Notes under the pieces: generated by a model
Databases searched by the model: none
Told to the model about the DNA's origin: nothing
Seen by the model: the letters and a program-made list of their open reading frames with translations, nothing else
Made by a program: the position numbers and the translations under genes
Shown here: piece by piece, positions 17,893 to 26,129 of the stretch
Numbering within the stretch: the first letter of the stretch is position 1
Layout of the letters: the number at the start of each line of letters is the position of its first letter
DNA from: an uncultured Opitutia bacterium
GTDB taxonomy: Bacteria > Verrucomicrobiota > Verrucomicrobiia > Opitutales > Opitutaceae
Direction: 5' to 3'
NCBI GenBank assembly: GCA_903834135.1
Contig: CAILHZ010000005.1
Coordinates: 81,792 to 145,791, forward strand
Length of the DNA stretch: 64,000 nt

Positions 17893-18669
17893 TTAGAACA
17901 TCTTCCACCTAAAACGTAGAACCTCGGTCCAAGCGCTGCGGCCTTTACCGATTACTCTACTTTCTTCAAAGTCCCATTCGAAGTTATTCGATAACGATAA
18001 GGTTGCTCCTGCTCCGAGCGTTCCTGCAAAGCTTGAGTGGCCTTGGGTTGAATCACTCATGGTGGCTTCAGTATACGCGCCAAAGACTTTACCTAAGTCC
18101 CAGCGTAAATAGCCACTGGTGTAAAATTTACTTACGTACCCTGAATTAGTAATATTTCGCAATTGATCCCACTCAACCATGGCAGCTGCAGTTGCTCCTG
18201 CGCCAATTTTCATGGACCAAGGTAAAATGAGTCCACCTTGTAAAAATTGTGAACCTCCAAATTGGGAGTGCGTAGGAAATTGAACGTAAGGAATAATCGC
18301 AAGTGCTTGTCCCGAGGCCTCATCTTTCCAGAAAGTCCACTTAGTTCTTGCTGCAACATTTCCCATTCCGGTTTCTGTATGATCTATTCCAGCAACTGCA
18401 AATGTGCTGCGTAAAAATAATTGTGCCCCTACTTGAAAATCTAAATTATCTGTTAGGCCTGCAGAAACAATTGTAGTTCCAGCTGCCAGTGCTTGATATT
18501 GATTTGGCGATGCAGCGCTTTGGTTTAAGCCAATTGAAACCGCATCCATTTTAGCATCAACATGGCCTGCTCCTGACGTATACGCAGTTTCTGTTACTTG
18601 AGCGATTAGCCAAAGGGGACTCAATAAAAGGACAAGTACAGCTAGTTTACGAAAACGGGATAAACGCAT
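17893..18669 (-). CDS. Outer-membrane beta-barrel-like (transporter superfamily) protein
   Basis: A 258-residue protein with a signal peptide (LAVLVLLLSPLWLIAQ) followed by alternating polar/hydrophobic strands. Segments such as GNVAARTKWTFW and the terminal EVLRFRWKMF, ending in aromatic Phe, are typical of an outer-membrane barrel. It resembles the small 'transporter' barrels related to phenol-degradation meta-pathway porins. It lies 14 bases downstream of the amidohydrolase and is probably in its operon, so it may bring that enzyme's substrate into the periplasm. Function not established. It converges tightly on the SGNH gene. Confidence 0.6.
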   Translation of the reverse strand: MRLSRFRKLAVLVLLLSPLWLIAQVTETAYTSGAGHVDAKMDAVSIGLNQSAASPNQYQALAAGTTIVSAGLTDNLDFQVGAQLFLRSTFAVAGIDHTETGMGNVAARTKWTFWKDEASGQALAIIPYVQFPTHSQFGGSQFLQGGLILPWSMKIGAGATAAAMVEWDQLRNITNSGYVSKFYTSGYLRWDLGKVFGAYTEATMSDSTQGHSSFAGTLGAGATLSLSNNFEWDFEESRVIGKGRSAWTEVLRFRWKMF

Positions 18670-18683
18670 CAGACAAGACTGTA

Positions 18684-19982
18684 CTAAGGATTTTTGTATG
18701 TCACTCCGTCTTTCATGACGAAGTTAACCGCGGTATGGGCTAAAGTTATATCAGCTAAGAGATCTCCTTTAACACCAACGATATCTGCATACTTACCCAC
18801 CGCAATTGAGCCTATCGTTGAATCACCAATGAGAGCTGCAGCCTCGGAGGTTGCGCATTTAATTGCCTTCATCGGAGATAGGCCTGCTTCAACAAGGTAG
18901 GCAAATTCTTTTGCATTATCACCATGTTCTGAGACGCCTGTATCGGTACCAAATACGATACGCACACCAGCACTATTTGCAGCACGGCATGTCTCTATAA
19001 GCTTTGGGCCTATGGCCAGTGCTTTAGGTCTTACTAGTTCAGGGAAAAATCCATGTTCTTTTGCTTTTTCAGCAACCCAGCGACCTGCAGAGAGTGTGGG
19101 AACATAGAATGTTCCGTGCTCTTTCATAAGTCTCATATCTTCAGCGTCCATGTAGGTTCCGTGCTCAATTGAATCAACTCCTGCCATAATGGATCTGCGT
19201 ATGGCTTCTGTACCATGAGCATGTACTGCTACTTTCATTCCGTATTCATGGGCTGTTGTAACTATGGCTTTAATTTCATCCATATCCATTTGTGGATTAT
19301 CACCACTTTTTTCTACGCTTAAAACACCGCCCGAAGTCATGATCTTAATTAAATCTGTTCCGTCTTTGTAATGCTGGCGTACTGCTTTACGCGCTGCATC
19401 CGCTCCATCAATTACTGATTTATCTTTAATAGCCTCGGTTACTTTGTGATTATAGCCATCTGTCGGATCTGCATGCCCTCCTGTTGTTCCAATTGGTGCA
19501 CCAGCAGTGTAAATTCTAGGACCAATAGCATACCCTTTAGAAATAGCACGTTTGAGTGCTAAAGTAGAATTATCGCTATCACCTAGATTGCGAATAGTTG
19601 TGAAGCCAGCCAGCAATGTTTTCTTAGCATTAAAGGCTGCATGCAGTGCGTAGTCGCCTGGTTCTAGATACACGCCATCAGTGAAAGACTTTGGGGTTAT
19701 TTCAGAGTCCAAATGATCATGGCAATCAATCCAGCCTGGAGTGATTGTATCATTTTTAAGATCGATGATCTGATCTTTCTCTGTAGCTAAAATATAACCC
19801 GACTCAATCGAAGTGATCTTTTTGTCTTCAATCACAATAGACATCGCATGTTGTGCTTGGTTCTGATCCCCATCGATTAAAGTACCTGCGTAGATTATTG
19901 TTCGGGCCTGAGCTTGGGTAGGTAGAACTAAACTTGAAATCAGAAACGCTGAGAACAAAGCACTGGGTAAGGCAGTTTTCAT
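18684..19982 (-). CDS. Secreted amidohydrolase (imidazolonepropionase/prolidase-like)
   Basis: Metal-dependent hydrolase of 432 residues with a signal peptide (LFSAFLISSLVLPTQAQA). Landmarks of the amidohydrolase superfamily: ITPGWIDCHDHLD (the HxH-type motif here reads His-Asp-His), LIKIMTSGGVLS in the carboxylated-lysine region, VAVHAHGTEAIRRSI, IEHGTYMD, and the metal Asp in VFGTDTGVSEHGDN. These match the secreted Xaa-Pro/Xaa-Arg dipeptidase branch, which hydrolyses peptides with C-terminal proline or basic residues. The exact substrate is uncertain. First gene of a two-gene unit with the barrel-like protein. Confidence 0.82.
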   Translation of the reverse strand: MKTALPSALFSAFLISSLVLPTQAQARTIIYAGTLIDGDQNQAQHAMSIVIEDKKITSIESGYILATEKDQIIDLKNDTITPGWIDCHDHLDSEITPKSFTDGVYLEPGDYALHAAFNAKKTLLAGFTTIRNLGDSDNSTLALKRAISKGYAIGPRIYTAGAPIGTTGGHADPTDGYNHKVTEAIKDKSVIDGADAARKAVRQHYKDGTDLIKIMTSGGVLSVEKSGDNPQMDMDEIKAIVTTAHEYGMKVAVHAHGTEAIRRSIMAGVDSIEHGTYMDAEDMRLMKEHGTFYVPTLSAGRWVAEKAKEHGFFPELVRPKALAIGPKLIETCRAANSAGVRIVFGTDTGVSEHGDNAKEFAYLVEAGLSPMKAIKCATSEAAALIGDSTIGSIAVGKYADIVGVKGDLLADITLAHTAVNFVMKDGVTYKNP

Positions 19983-20131
19983 ACTTAAAGTTAGGACATA
20001 TTTCCTATTAAGGGCAACCGCACATATCAGGGGATGGTATTGCTTTTGAAGTTAAAAGATTCTAAGTTTAGAAACCTACTCCACGTGGTTGTAAGATTGC
20101 TTAATAGAACCCCATCATATTTCGAAAATTT

Positions 20132-22141
20132 ATGAATTCGTTAAAAGTACTGCTGTCTGGCGTATGCCTATTTGTATTCAGTTTTTTTAGTGCAAAAGGG
20201 CAGGAAATGAATCTATCAAGGCCTTTTGAGGTAAAGCTAGATGCGCATTCAATTGAAATAAGTAATCCAGCTTTAAGTGCTCGTTGGAATATTACACAAA
20301 CGTCAATTACGCCCGATGTGTTTGAGGATAAGCTTAACGGTCTGACTCTTCCTCTTGGTAAGGAACTTTTCACGATCAAAACAGATAAACGTAATGGAAT
20401 TAAATCTTCACAGCTTACTTTAGTTGGTGTCCCGCGTTTAGAAGATCTACCTGCTGATCCAAATAATCCCTGCTTAGCTGAACATAGTCCTGGTAAGAGA
20501 ATCAGTGCTTTATTTAAAGATGACGCGATGAACCTCGAGGTTACGTGGTCAATTATTATCAGAGACGGCTCAAATTACTTTAGGCAAAATGTTTCGTTTA
20601 AAGTTAATATAGAAGAAATTAAAGTTTACAGTATTGTACTCGTAGATTGGCCGCTTCGGTTCCCTTATATTCCAGGCACGGCCCGGGGTATGCCTGTAAT
20701 TTCTGGTAATATATTCTGCGGATTTGAGCATCCTATGTCTACAGGTGAAGTCAGAGAAAGCCGTGCTGTCTGTTCTTTACAAAGACAAATCCCTTTAGCT
20801 CCCGATGAGCCTTTTGAGTGTTCATCTGTGATAGGCGTTGTGCGATCTGGGCAGCTGCGTAGAGATTTTAATGTCTATGTTGAACGTGAGCGTGCGCATC
20901 CATACAGACCATTTTTGCATTACAATACCTGGTATGATTTAGGTTATTTCACTCCTTTCACGGAAAAAGATGCAGTGAATGCAATTAATTCATTTGGTCA
21001 TGAGTTGACCGAAAAACGCTCCGTTGTTCTTAGCTCGTTTCTTTTCGATGATGGCTGGGATGATCATCATACTCTGTGGGGTTTTAATTCGGGCTTTCCC
21101 AACGGATTCACACCTTTAAAGCAGGCCGCTGCAAAATATAGTGCAGCTGCTGGCGTTTGGGTTTCACCATGGGGTGGGTATAGTACTCCTGCAGTACAAC
21201 GGAAAGCAGCGGGTAAGGAGCAAGGGTTCGAAATGAATGCAAACGGGCTAGCTCTTTCAGGCCCTAAGTACTTTCAATATTTCGAAAACGCATGTCTTAA
21301 TTTTATTCATAAGTATGGAGTGAACCAATTTAAAATAGATGGTTTAGGTGATGCCACTGGACGTTTTCCTGGCAGTCACTTTGGTAGCGATTTTGAAGCA
21401 GCAATTAAGTTAATTAGCGATCTACGTGCTGCAGATCCACATTTATATCTTAATCTTACAACAGGTACTTGGCCTTCACCATTTTGGCTAAAGCATGCAG
21501 ACTCTATCTGGCGTGAGGGTGATGACCATTCCTTTGCTGGGGTAGGCAGTAATCGCCAGCAGTGGATTACTTACCGAGATGGAGCGACCTATGAGGGTAT
21601 TGTTCAAGTGTGTAAATTATATCCTCTAAATTCACTCATGCTTCACGGAATTATTTATGCACGTGCAGCGCGTAAGTTAGAGACCGATCCGGGCGATGAT
21701 TTTGAAAGCGAAGTACATGACTATTTTGGTTCAGGTACACAGTGCCAAGAAATGTATATTACACCTGCTTTACTTTCCCAGAAAAATTGGGATGCACTAG
21801 CTGAAGCTGCAAATTGGTCACGTAGTAACAGTGATGTACTTAAAGATACTCACTGGGTTGGTGGTAATCCTTTTAAGGGAGACGTATACGGCTGGGCATC
21901 TTGGTCTTCTCGTAAAGCTATTCTCGTCTTGCGTAACCCAAGTGATCAACCAGCACAGATTTTAATCGATGTTGGTGCTGCATTCGAGTTGCCCCAGAAC
22001 GCAGCACTTAGTTACTCTGCTCACAGTCCATGGCTAAAAGATAAAAATCAGGAAGCTGTAGTGTTTCAGGCAGGTCTATCCCAGGTCGTTAAGCTTAAGC
22101 CTTTTGAGGTTGTGACTTTGGATATGGATCCAAAAAGATAG
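20132..22141 (+). CDS. Secreted glycoside hydrolase, clan GH-D / GH101-GH129-like TIM barrel
   Basis: A 669-residue exported protein (signal peptide ending FFSAKGQ). An N-terminal beta-rich domain precedes a TIM barrel: HYNTWYDLGYF near residue 265, SSFLFDDGWDDHHTLWGF, AAGVWVSPWGGYSTP, and NQFKIDGLGDATG near residue 400, whose Asp is the likely nucleophile. DSIWREGDDHSF is a candidate acid/base region, and a beta-sandwich closes the C-terminus. The pattern fits alpha-galactosidase or alpha-N-acetylgalactosaminidase relatives, but I cannot fix the family. Ten bases downstream is a clear NahK homologue, then a UDP-sugar epimerase, which favours an N-acetylhexosamine (GalNAc) product. Confidence 0.72.
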   Translation: MNSLKVLLSGVCLFVFSFFSAKGQEMNLSRPFEVKLDAHSIEISNPALSARWNITQTSITPDVFEDKLNGLTLPLGKELFTIKTDKRNGIKSSQLTLVGVPRLEDLPADPNNPCLAEHSPGKRISALFKDDAMNLEVTWSIIIRDGSNYFRQNVSFKVNIEEIKVYSIVLVDWPLRFPYIPGTARGMPVISGNIFCGFEHPMSTGEVRESRAVCSLQRQIPLAPDEPFECSSVIGVVRSGQLRRDFNVYVERERAHPYRPFLHYNTWYDLGYFTPFTEKDAVNAINSFGHELTEKRSVVLSSFLFDDGWDDHHTLWGFNSGFPNGFTPLKQAAAKYSAAAGVWVSPWGGYSTPAVQRKAAGKEQGFEMNANGLALSGPKYFQYFENACLNFIHKYGVNQFKIDGLGDATGRFPGSHFGSDFEAAIKLISDLRAADPHLYLNLTTGTWPSPFWLKHADSIWREGDDHSFAGVGSNRQQWITYRDGATYEGIVQVCKLYPLNSLMLHGIIYARAARKLETDPGDDFESEVHDYFGSGTQCQEMYITPALLSQKNWDALAEAANWSRSNSDVLKDTHWVGGNPFKGDVYGWASWSSRKAILVLRNPSDQPAQILIDVGAAFELPQNAALSYSAHSPWLKDKNQEAVVFQAGLSQVVKLKPFEVVTLDMDPKR

Positions 22142-22151
22142 GGCCATTGAT

Positions 22152-23270
22152 TTGAATACCACATTTTCCCAGTCTTATCTTAATGCAATATGCCTAGGGT
22201 TTATTCTGCAGGGACCTGTGAGTTCCTGCGAGACTTATGGCAATGGCCATATCAACGATACTTGGCTTGTGACCTGTAATAATCAGGGTAAAAAGGTACA
22301 TTATATTCTTCAGAGAATAAATCATACGATCTTTAAAAATGTCCCTGCGTTAATGGAAAATGTAGATCGAGTATGTAGTCATATGCGTACCCTAAGGCTT
22401 GAGTCAGGAGCAGTGAAAGGCTTAAGGCGCCCACTCACGCTGTGTCTGACGCATGAGCAAAAAAGTTATTATCAAGATAAGGAAGGTAACTTTTGGCGGG
22501 TATACGATTTCATTGAAGATACAGTATCTGTTGATGTTTTAGAAAGTGATAAACAAGCATATGAAGCTGCAAAATCATTTGGTGCCTTTCAAAGGTGCTT
22601 GTCTAATCTGCCAGGGAATAGGTTAAACGAGACGATTCCAAACTTTCACAATACAGTAAGTCGATTTGCGGTATTTAAGGAAATGGTTCGCTCAGATCCA
22701 GAAGCACGTGCGAGTTCTGCATTAATAGAAATTGAGTTCGTACTTAATAGAGAAAGTCTAGCATCAAAGCTACTGGTACTTATGCAGTCTGGCGCAATTT
22801 CTGAGCGCATAACGCATAATGACACCAAGATTAATAACGTACTACTTGATCCTAAAACAGGTGAAGGCGTGTGTGTCATTGATCTTGATACAGTAATGCC
22901 TGGTTTAGGTCTTTATGATTTTGGAGATATGGTACGTTCAGCAAGTAATTCAGCGGCCGAGGACGAAGTGAATCTAGATTTAGTTAAGTTTAGGATGCCT
23001 ATCTTTGAAGCTCTTGTTCGAGGTTATCTCTCTGGGGCTGGTGATATGCTTAATGAATCTGAGAAAGCTCATTTACCCACTGCTGCACAAGTCATTACGT
23101 TTGAAAATGGAATGCGTTTTCTCACAGATTATTTAAATGGAGATAAGTATTTTAAAATTAAACGACCTTTGCATAATTTAGAACGTGCTCGAAATCAGTT
23201 CGCGCTTCTGCGATCTATGGAGAATCACGATTCTAGTATGCATCACTTTGTAGCTCAATTTGCCTCATGA
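22152..23270 (+). CDS. nahK: N-acetylhexosamine 1-kinase (NahK-like)
   Basis: Anomeric kinase phosphorylating GlcNAc/GalNAc at C1, of the aminoglycoside-phosphotransferase fold. The 372-residue protein follows bifidobacterial NahK closely by memory: YGNGHINDTWLVT, YILQRINHTIFKNVPALMENV, WRVYDFIEDTVSV, THNDTKINNVLLD (catalytic Asp near residue 224), VIDLDTVMPGLGLYDFGD and FENGMRFLTDYLNGDKYF. It sits between the secreted glycosidase and the epimerase, with an ATGA-type overlap to the epimerase. This arrangement mirrors the lacto-N-biose/GalNAc pathway, where the 1-phosphate is next converted to a UDP-sugar. A uridylyltransferase is not in this window. Confidence 0.87.
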   Translation: MNTTFSQSYLNAICLGFILQGPVSSCETYGNGHINDTWLVTCNNQGKKVHYILQRINHTIFKNVPALMENVDRVCSHMRTLRLESGAVKGLRRPLTLCLTHEQKSYYQDKEGNFWRVYDFIEDTVSVDVLESDKQAYEAAKSFGAFQRCLSNLPGNRLNETIPNFHNTVSRFAVFKEMVRSDPEARASSALIEIEFVLNRESLASKLLVLMQSGAISERITHNDTKINNVLLDPKTGEGVCVIDLDTVMPGLGLYDFGDMVRSASNSAAEDEVNLDLVKFRMPIFEALVRGYLSGAGDMLNESEKAHLPTAAQVITFENGMRFLTDYLNGDKYFKIKRPLHNLERARNQFALLRSMENHDSSMHHFVAQFAS

Positions 23271-24169
23271 ATATCCTCATTACAGGTGGGGCAGGTTTTA
23301 TTGGCAGTCACTTAGCTGAGTACTTCCAAGGTAAAGCCACGGTAACTATTTTAGATAATTTCAGAACAGGTAAGCATGATAACCTCAAAGGGCTAAGTGT
23401 TAAATTAATCGAAGGTTCAATTGTTAATAAAGCTGATGTGGAAAAGGCAGTAGAGGGTGTAGATTATGTTTTTCACATGGCGGCTCAGGTCAGTGTGCCG
23501 GAATCAGTGCATAACCCTTTAGAATGTCTGCAAATTAATGGGATTGGTTTACTCAACGTACTTGAAGCATCTGCACAGGCAGGAGTAAAAAAATTATGCT
23601 TCAGTAGTTCATCTGCTGTTTATGGAGAAAATCCAGCATCACCTAAGCACGAAAATCTAAGTCCAGATCCTCGCAGTCCTTATGCACTCACTAAATTAGA
23701 CGGTGAATATTACTGTGCCATGTACGCTGCGTTAGGTCGTTTAAAGACGACCAGTTTGAGATACTTTAATGTCTATGGACCTAGGCAAGATCCTGTCAGT
23801 GCCTATGCTGCAGCTATTCCTATTTTCCTTAAGAAAGCACAGGCTGGTGAAGCACTCACAATTTTTGGAGATGGGCTGCAGACACGGGATTTTGTTTTCG
23901 TAAAAGATATTGTGGCTGCAAATGTTTTTGCAATGACTTCACCCGAGCTTACTGGTGTTTATAATGTAGGGGGTGGTAAAAGTATCACAATTAAAGCAAT
24001 TGCAGAGCGTATCATTGAACTCACGAAATCATCTTCAAGCATTCAGTATCAGGGTGAACGCCCAGGTGATGTGAAGCATTCCTGTGCAGACGCAGATAAG
24101 TTAGCTAAAGCAGGTTTCACTCCTAGATGGGATCTCGAGCGAGGCTTACATGCACTCGTATCAATTTAG
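23267..24169 (+). CDS. NAD-dependent UDP-hexose 4-epimerase (GalE/UDP-GlcNAc epimerase type)
   Basis: Extended short-chain dehydrogenase, 300 residues, interconverting gluco- and galacto-configured UDP-sugars. NAD fold GGAGFIGSH (7-15), catalytic Ser in CFSSSSAVYG, Tyr and Lys in SPYALTKLDGE (about residue 140), and the substrate-binding RYFNVYGPRQDP. The 4-base overlap with the NahK-like kinase and the glycosidase upstream indicate a role in GalNAc/GlcNAc or galactose assimilation, converting UDP-GalNAc to UDP-GlcNAc. Family members also act in polysaccharide synthesis. Convergent with TspO, overlapping it by four bases. Confidence 0.85.
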   Translation: MNILITGGAGFIGSHLAEYFQGKATVTILDNFRTGKHDNLKGLSVKLIEGSIVNKADVEKAVEGVDYVFHMAAQVSVPESVHNPLECLQINGIGLLNVLEASAQAGVKKLCFSSSSAVYGENPASPKHENLSPDPRSPYALTKLDGEYYCAMYAALGRLKTTSLRYFNVYGPRQDPVSAYAAAIPIFLKKAQAGEALTIFGDGLQTRDFVFVKDIVAANVFAMTSPELTGVYNVGGGKSITIKAIAERIIELTKSSSSIQYQGERPGDVKHSCADADKLAKAGFTPRWDLERGLHALVSI

Positions 24170-24642
24170 TGGTTAAGCCACCAGATTGTACCACTTAGAG
24201 TTCCTGCAAAACTTACCCAAAGTAGGTAAGGGACTAATAAAACGCCTGCTAATGGGCGCACTTTGTAAAATGAAATCAGGGTGAAAATTATTGCTATCCA
24301 AAGCACTGTAATTTCCGTAAACGCAACTCCAAGCATGTGTAAGCCAAAGAACAGAGGAGTCCAAAGCGCATTAAGCCCCCACTGAACAAGAAACAGCCGC
24401 AAAGCTTTAGCCTGCTTATTCCAACCGCCTTCACACCAGATAAGCCATGCCGCAATGGCCATCATCACATATAAAAGTGTCCATACAGGGCCAAATAACC
24501 ACGCAGGTGGATTCCACGTTGGTTTATGAATTAGTGTATACCAGCCACGCGTTGAGACAAAGACAGCGGTCAAAGACGCAGTAAAACAAAAAACAAGCCA
24601 TCCGCAAAGAGCCTTGATTCGAGATGACCTACTTGAATGCAT
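24166..24642 (-). CDS. TspO/MBR family tryptophan-rich sensory protein
   Basis: A 158-residue five-helix membrane protein. The hallmark KPTWNPPAWLFGPVWTLLYVMM lies near residues 39-60, followed by QWGLNALWTPLFFG and the last-helix YLLWVSFAGTLSGTIWWLN. TspO proteins bind porphyrins and act in tetrapyrrole or stress signalling. A SOUL-family heme-binding lipoprotein lies about 1.3 kb away, but no shared transcript connects them. It follows the SGNH gene on the same strand with 14 bases between them. Confidence 0.9.
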   Translation of the reverse strand: MHSSRSSRIKALCGWLVFCFTASLTAVFVSTRGWYTLIHKPTWNPPAWLFGPVWTLLYVMMAIAAWLIWCEGGWNKQAKALRLFLVQWGLNALWTPLFFGLHMLGVAFTEITVLWIAIIFTLISFYKVRPLAGVLLVPYLLWVSFAGTLSGTIWWLNH

Positions 24643-24655
24643 TGCCTAGATTTAC

Positions 24656-25387
24656 TTACTGCTTTGAAATCTTTTCCCATTCCTGTGTTAGGATAGGTTT
24701 AATGATCTTAGTAAAACCATCATATGCAGGTTGTTTTAAATGCAACTTATCTGCGACAAAGAGTTCTTCTTTTGAACTCCCATCTGCATTCAGTAATACT
24801 GGATTAACATCAATAAAAGAGCGTAGAGCAGTTGATTCGCAGTATTCTTTAATTTGATTATTCGCATCTTCTACCCAGTCCCAGCGGGATTTCTTTTGGG
24901 GTGCTTTATTAATCGAGATAAAAATAATCTTAGTCTTGGGTAATTTTGCTGCTACGCGTTCTGAAAAGCTCTTGAAATTAGCGACGATAATAGCGGGCTT
25001 CTTACTCGCGTTAATGTCGTTACTGCCGCAGTAGTAGACAATAATTTTGGGATTATAGGGGAATACTATCTGATCCATTCGAGCTAACACATCTTCTGTA
25101 CGTGAACCGCCAAATCCGCGGTTAAATACTGGCAGTGGGCTCATCTGATCAGTAACCGTTGTCCATTTTCTAAAGATACTGCTACCAATAAAAAGGATTT
25201 TTCCTTGAGCGGGTGGGTTGATTTTATCTTTGGCTATGAAGGCTTGGATTTCTTTTTCAAAACGAGGTCCAGAAGGCGTTGCTGTAGAAGCAGCAGTCTT
25301 AGTTTCATCTGCCGCATAGCTACTAAGTGCTATGAAGCCAGTTAAGGCTAGTGTTAGACCTAATACTTTGAATAGGGTGATTCGCAT
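24656..25387 (-). CDS. Secreted SGNH/GDSL hydrolase
   Basis: About 243 residues from the ATG at 25387, which gives a signal peptide (ITLFKVLGLTLALTGFIALSSYAA); the frame is open to 25429. Block I is ILFIGSSIFRKW with the nucleophile Ser, RGFGGSRTEDVL carries the block II Gly, YYCGSNDINAS the block III Asn, and VADKLHLKQPAYDGF the block V Asp-x-His. This matches the group of short periplasmic acylhydrolases widespread in Verrucomicrobia and Bacteroidetes. The substrate is probably an acetyl or acyl ester on a glycan or lipid, but it is not identifiable. TspO follows it. Confidence 0.82.
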   Translation of the reverse strand: MRITLFKVLGLTLALTGFIALSSYAADETKTAASTATPSGPRFEKEIQAFIAKDKINPPAQGKILFIGSSIFRKWTTVTDQMSPLPVFNRGFGGSRTEDVLARMDQIVFPYNPKIIVYYCGSNDINASKKPAIIVANFKSFSERVAAKLPKTKIIFISINKAPQKKSRWDWVEDANNQIKEYCESTALRSFIDVNPVLLNADGSSKEELFVADKLHLKQPAYDGFTKIIKPILTQEWEKISKQ

Positions 25388-25470
25388 GGGATAAGTCAGT
25401 AGCTCAGAGATACCCGAGTGCAGAATCAATCTTTAAGAAGTGCACTTCTTAAAGACTCGCAAAAAAGCAA

Positions 25471-26079
25471 ATGAGTCATACGTTAAGAAATGTGAAGATG
25501 ACATTATTTATTACAGGTAGTCTTTTGGTGATTCTCATACTTGCAGGATGTCAATTAAGTCGCAGCGGATATGAGTCAGCACCATATAGCGTTAAGCGAA
25601 TAGAAAATGATTTTGAGATTAGACTCTATCCCAAGCTAATGCTTGTTGAAACACCCACTCTCAGAGCAGGGGACGGTAGAGATGGTAGTTTCATGCGCTT
25701 GTTCCGATACATCACTGGCTCTAACGAGCAGGGTCAGAAAATTGCTATGACTACGCCAGTCTTCATGTCGGAGACAGTTTCGAATCCAACTATGGCATTT
25801 GTACTGCCTAAGGACTATGAGGCCTCGCGAGTACCTGAGCCAAAGGATTCGAAAGTTAAGATTCGTGCTATCGAAGCAGGTGAGTTTGCAGTACTGCGCT
25901 TCCAAGGTAGTCGTAGTGATGAACTTGAATCGCAGTCACTTGCCCGTTTAATTGACTGGGTTAATAATCAGCATTTGAAAATAATAGGCAGTCCGCTTTA
26001 CGCCTATTTTGATCCACCATGGACACCGCCTTTTTTAAGACGTAATGAAGTAATGCTTAGGCTCGAGTCTAGCCCATAA
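25471..26079 (+). CDS. SOUL-family heme-binding lipoprotein
   Basis: A 202-residue lipoprotein (an ATG at residue 10, base 25498, may be the true start). The lipobox is LILAGC. The SOUL fold shows SAPYSVKRIENDFEIRLYPKLMLVET, GSFMRLFRYITGSNEQGQKIAMTTPVFM and the terminal WTPPFLRRNEVMLRL. Bacterial SOUL proteins are thought to bind heme or related tetrapyrroles. It is monocistronic and ends at a bidirectional terminator shared with the convergent oxidoreductase gene. Confidence 0.87.
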   Translation: MSHTLRNVKMTLFITGSLLVILILAGCQLSRSGYESAPYSVKRIENDFEIRLYPKLMLVETPTLRAGDGRDGSFMRLFRYITGSNEQGQKIAMTTPVFMSETVSNPTMAFVLPKDYEASRVPEPKDSKVKIRAIEAGEFAVLRFQGSRSDELESQSLARLIDWVNNQHLKIIGSPLYAYFDPPWTPPFLRRNEVMLRLESSP

Positions 26080-26081
26080 AA

Positions 26082-26113
26082 AATCCCTCGCTTCATTCAA
26101 GAAACGAGGGATT
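26082..26113. terminator. Bidirectional terminator between SOUL and oxidoreductase genes
   Basis: Perfect 9-base arms AATCCCTCG and CGAGGGATT around a 14-base loop, preceded by an A-run on the plus strand. That A-run becomes a T-run for the minus-strand transcript. It sits between two convergent genes. Confidence 0.8.
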
Positions 26114-26129
26114 GAGTAGAAACTTGGAA

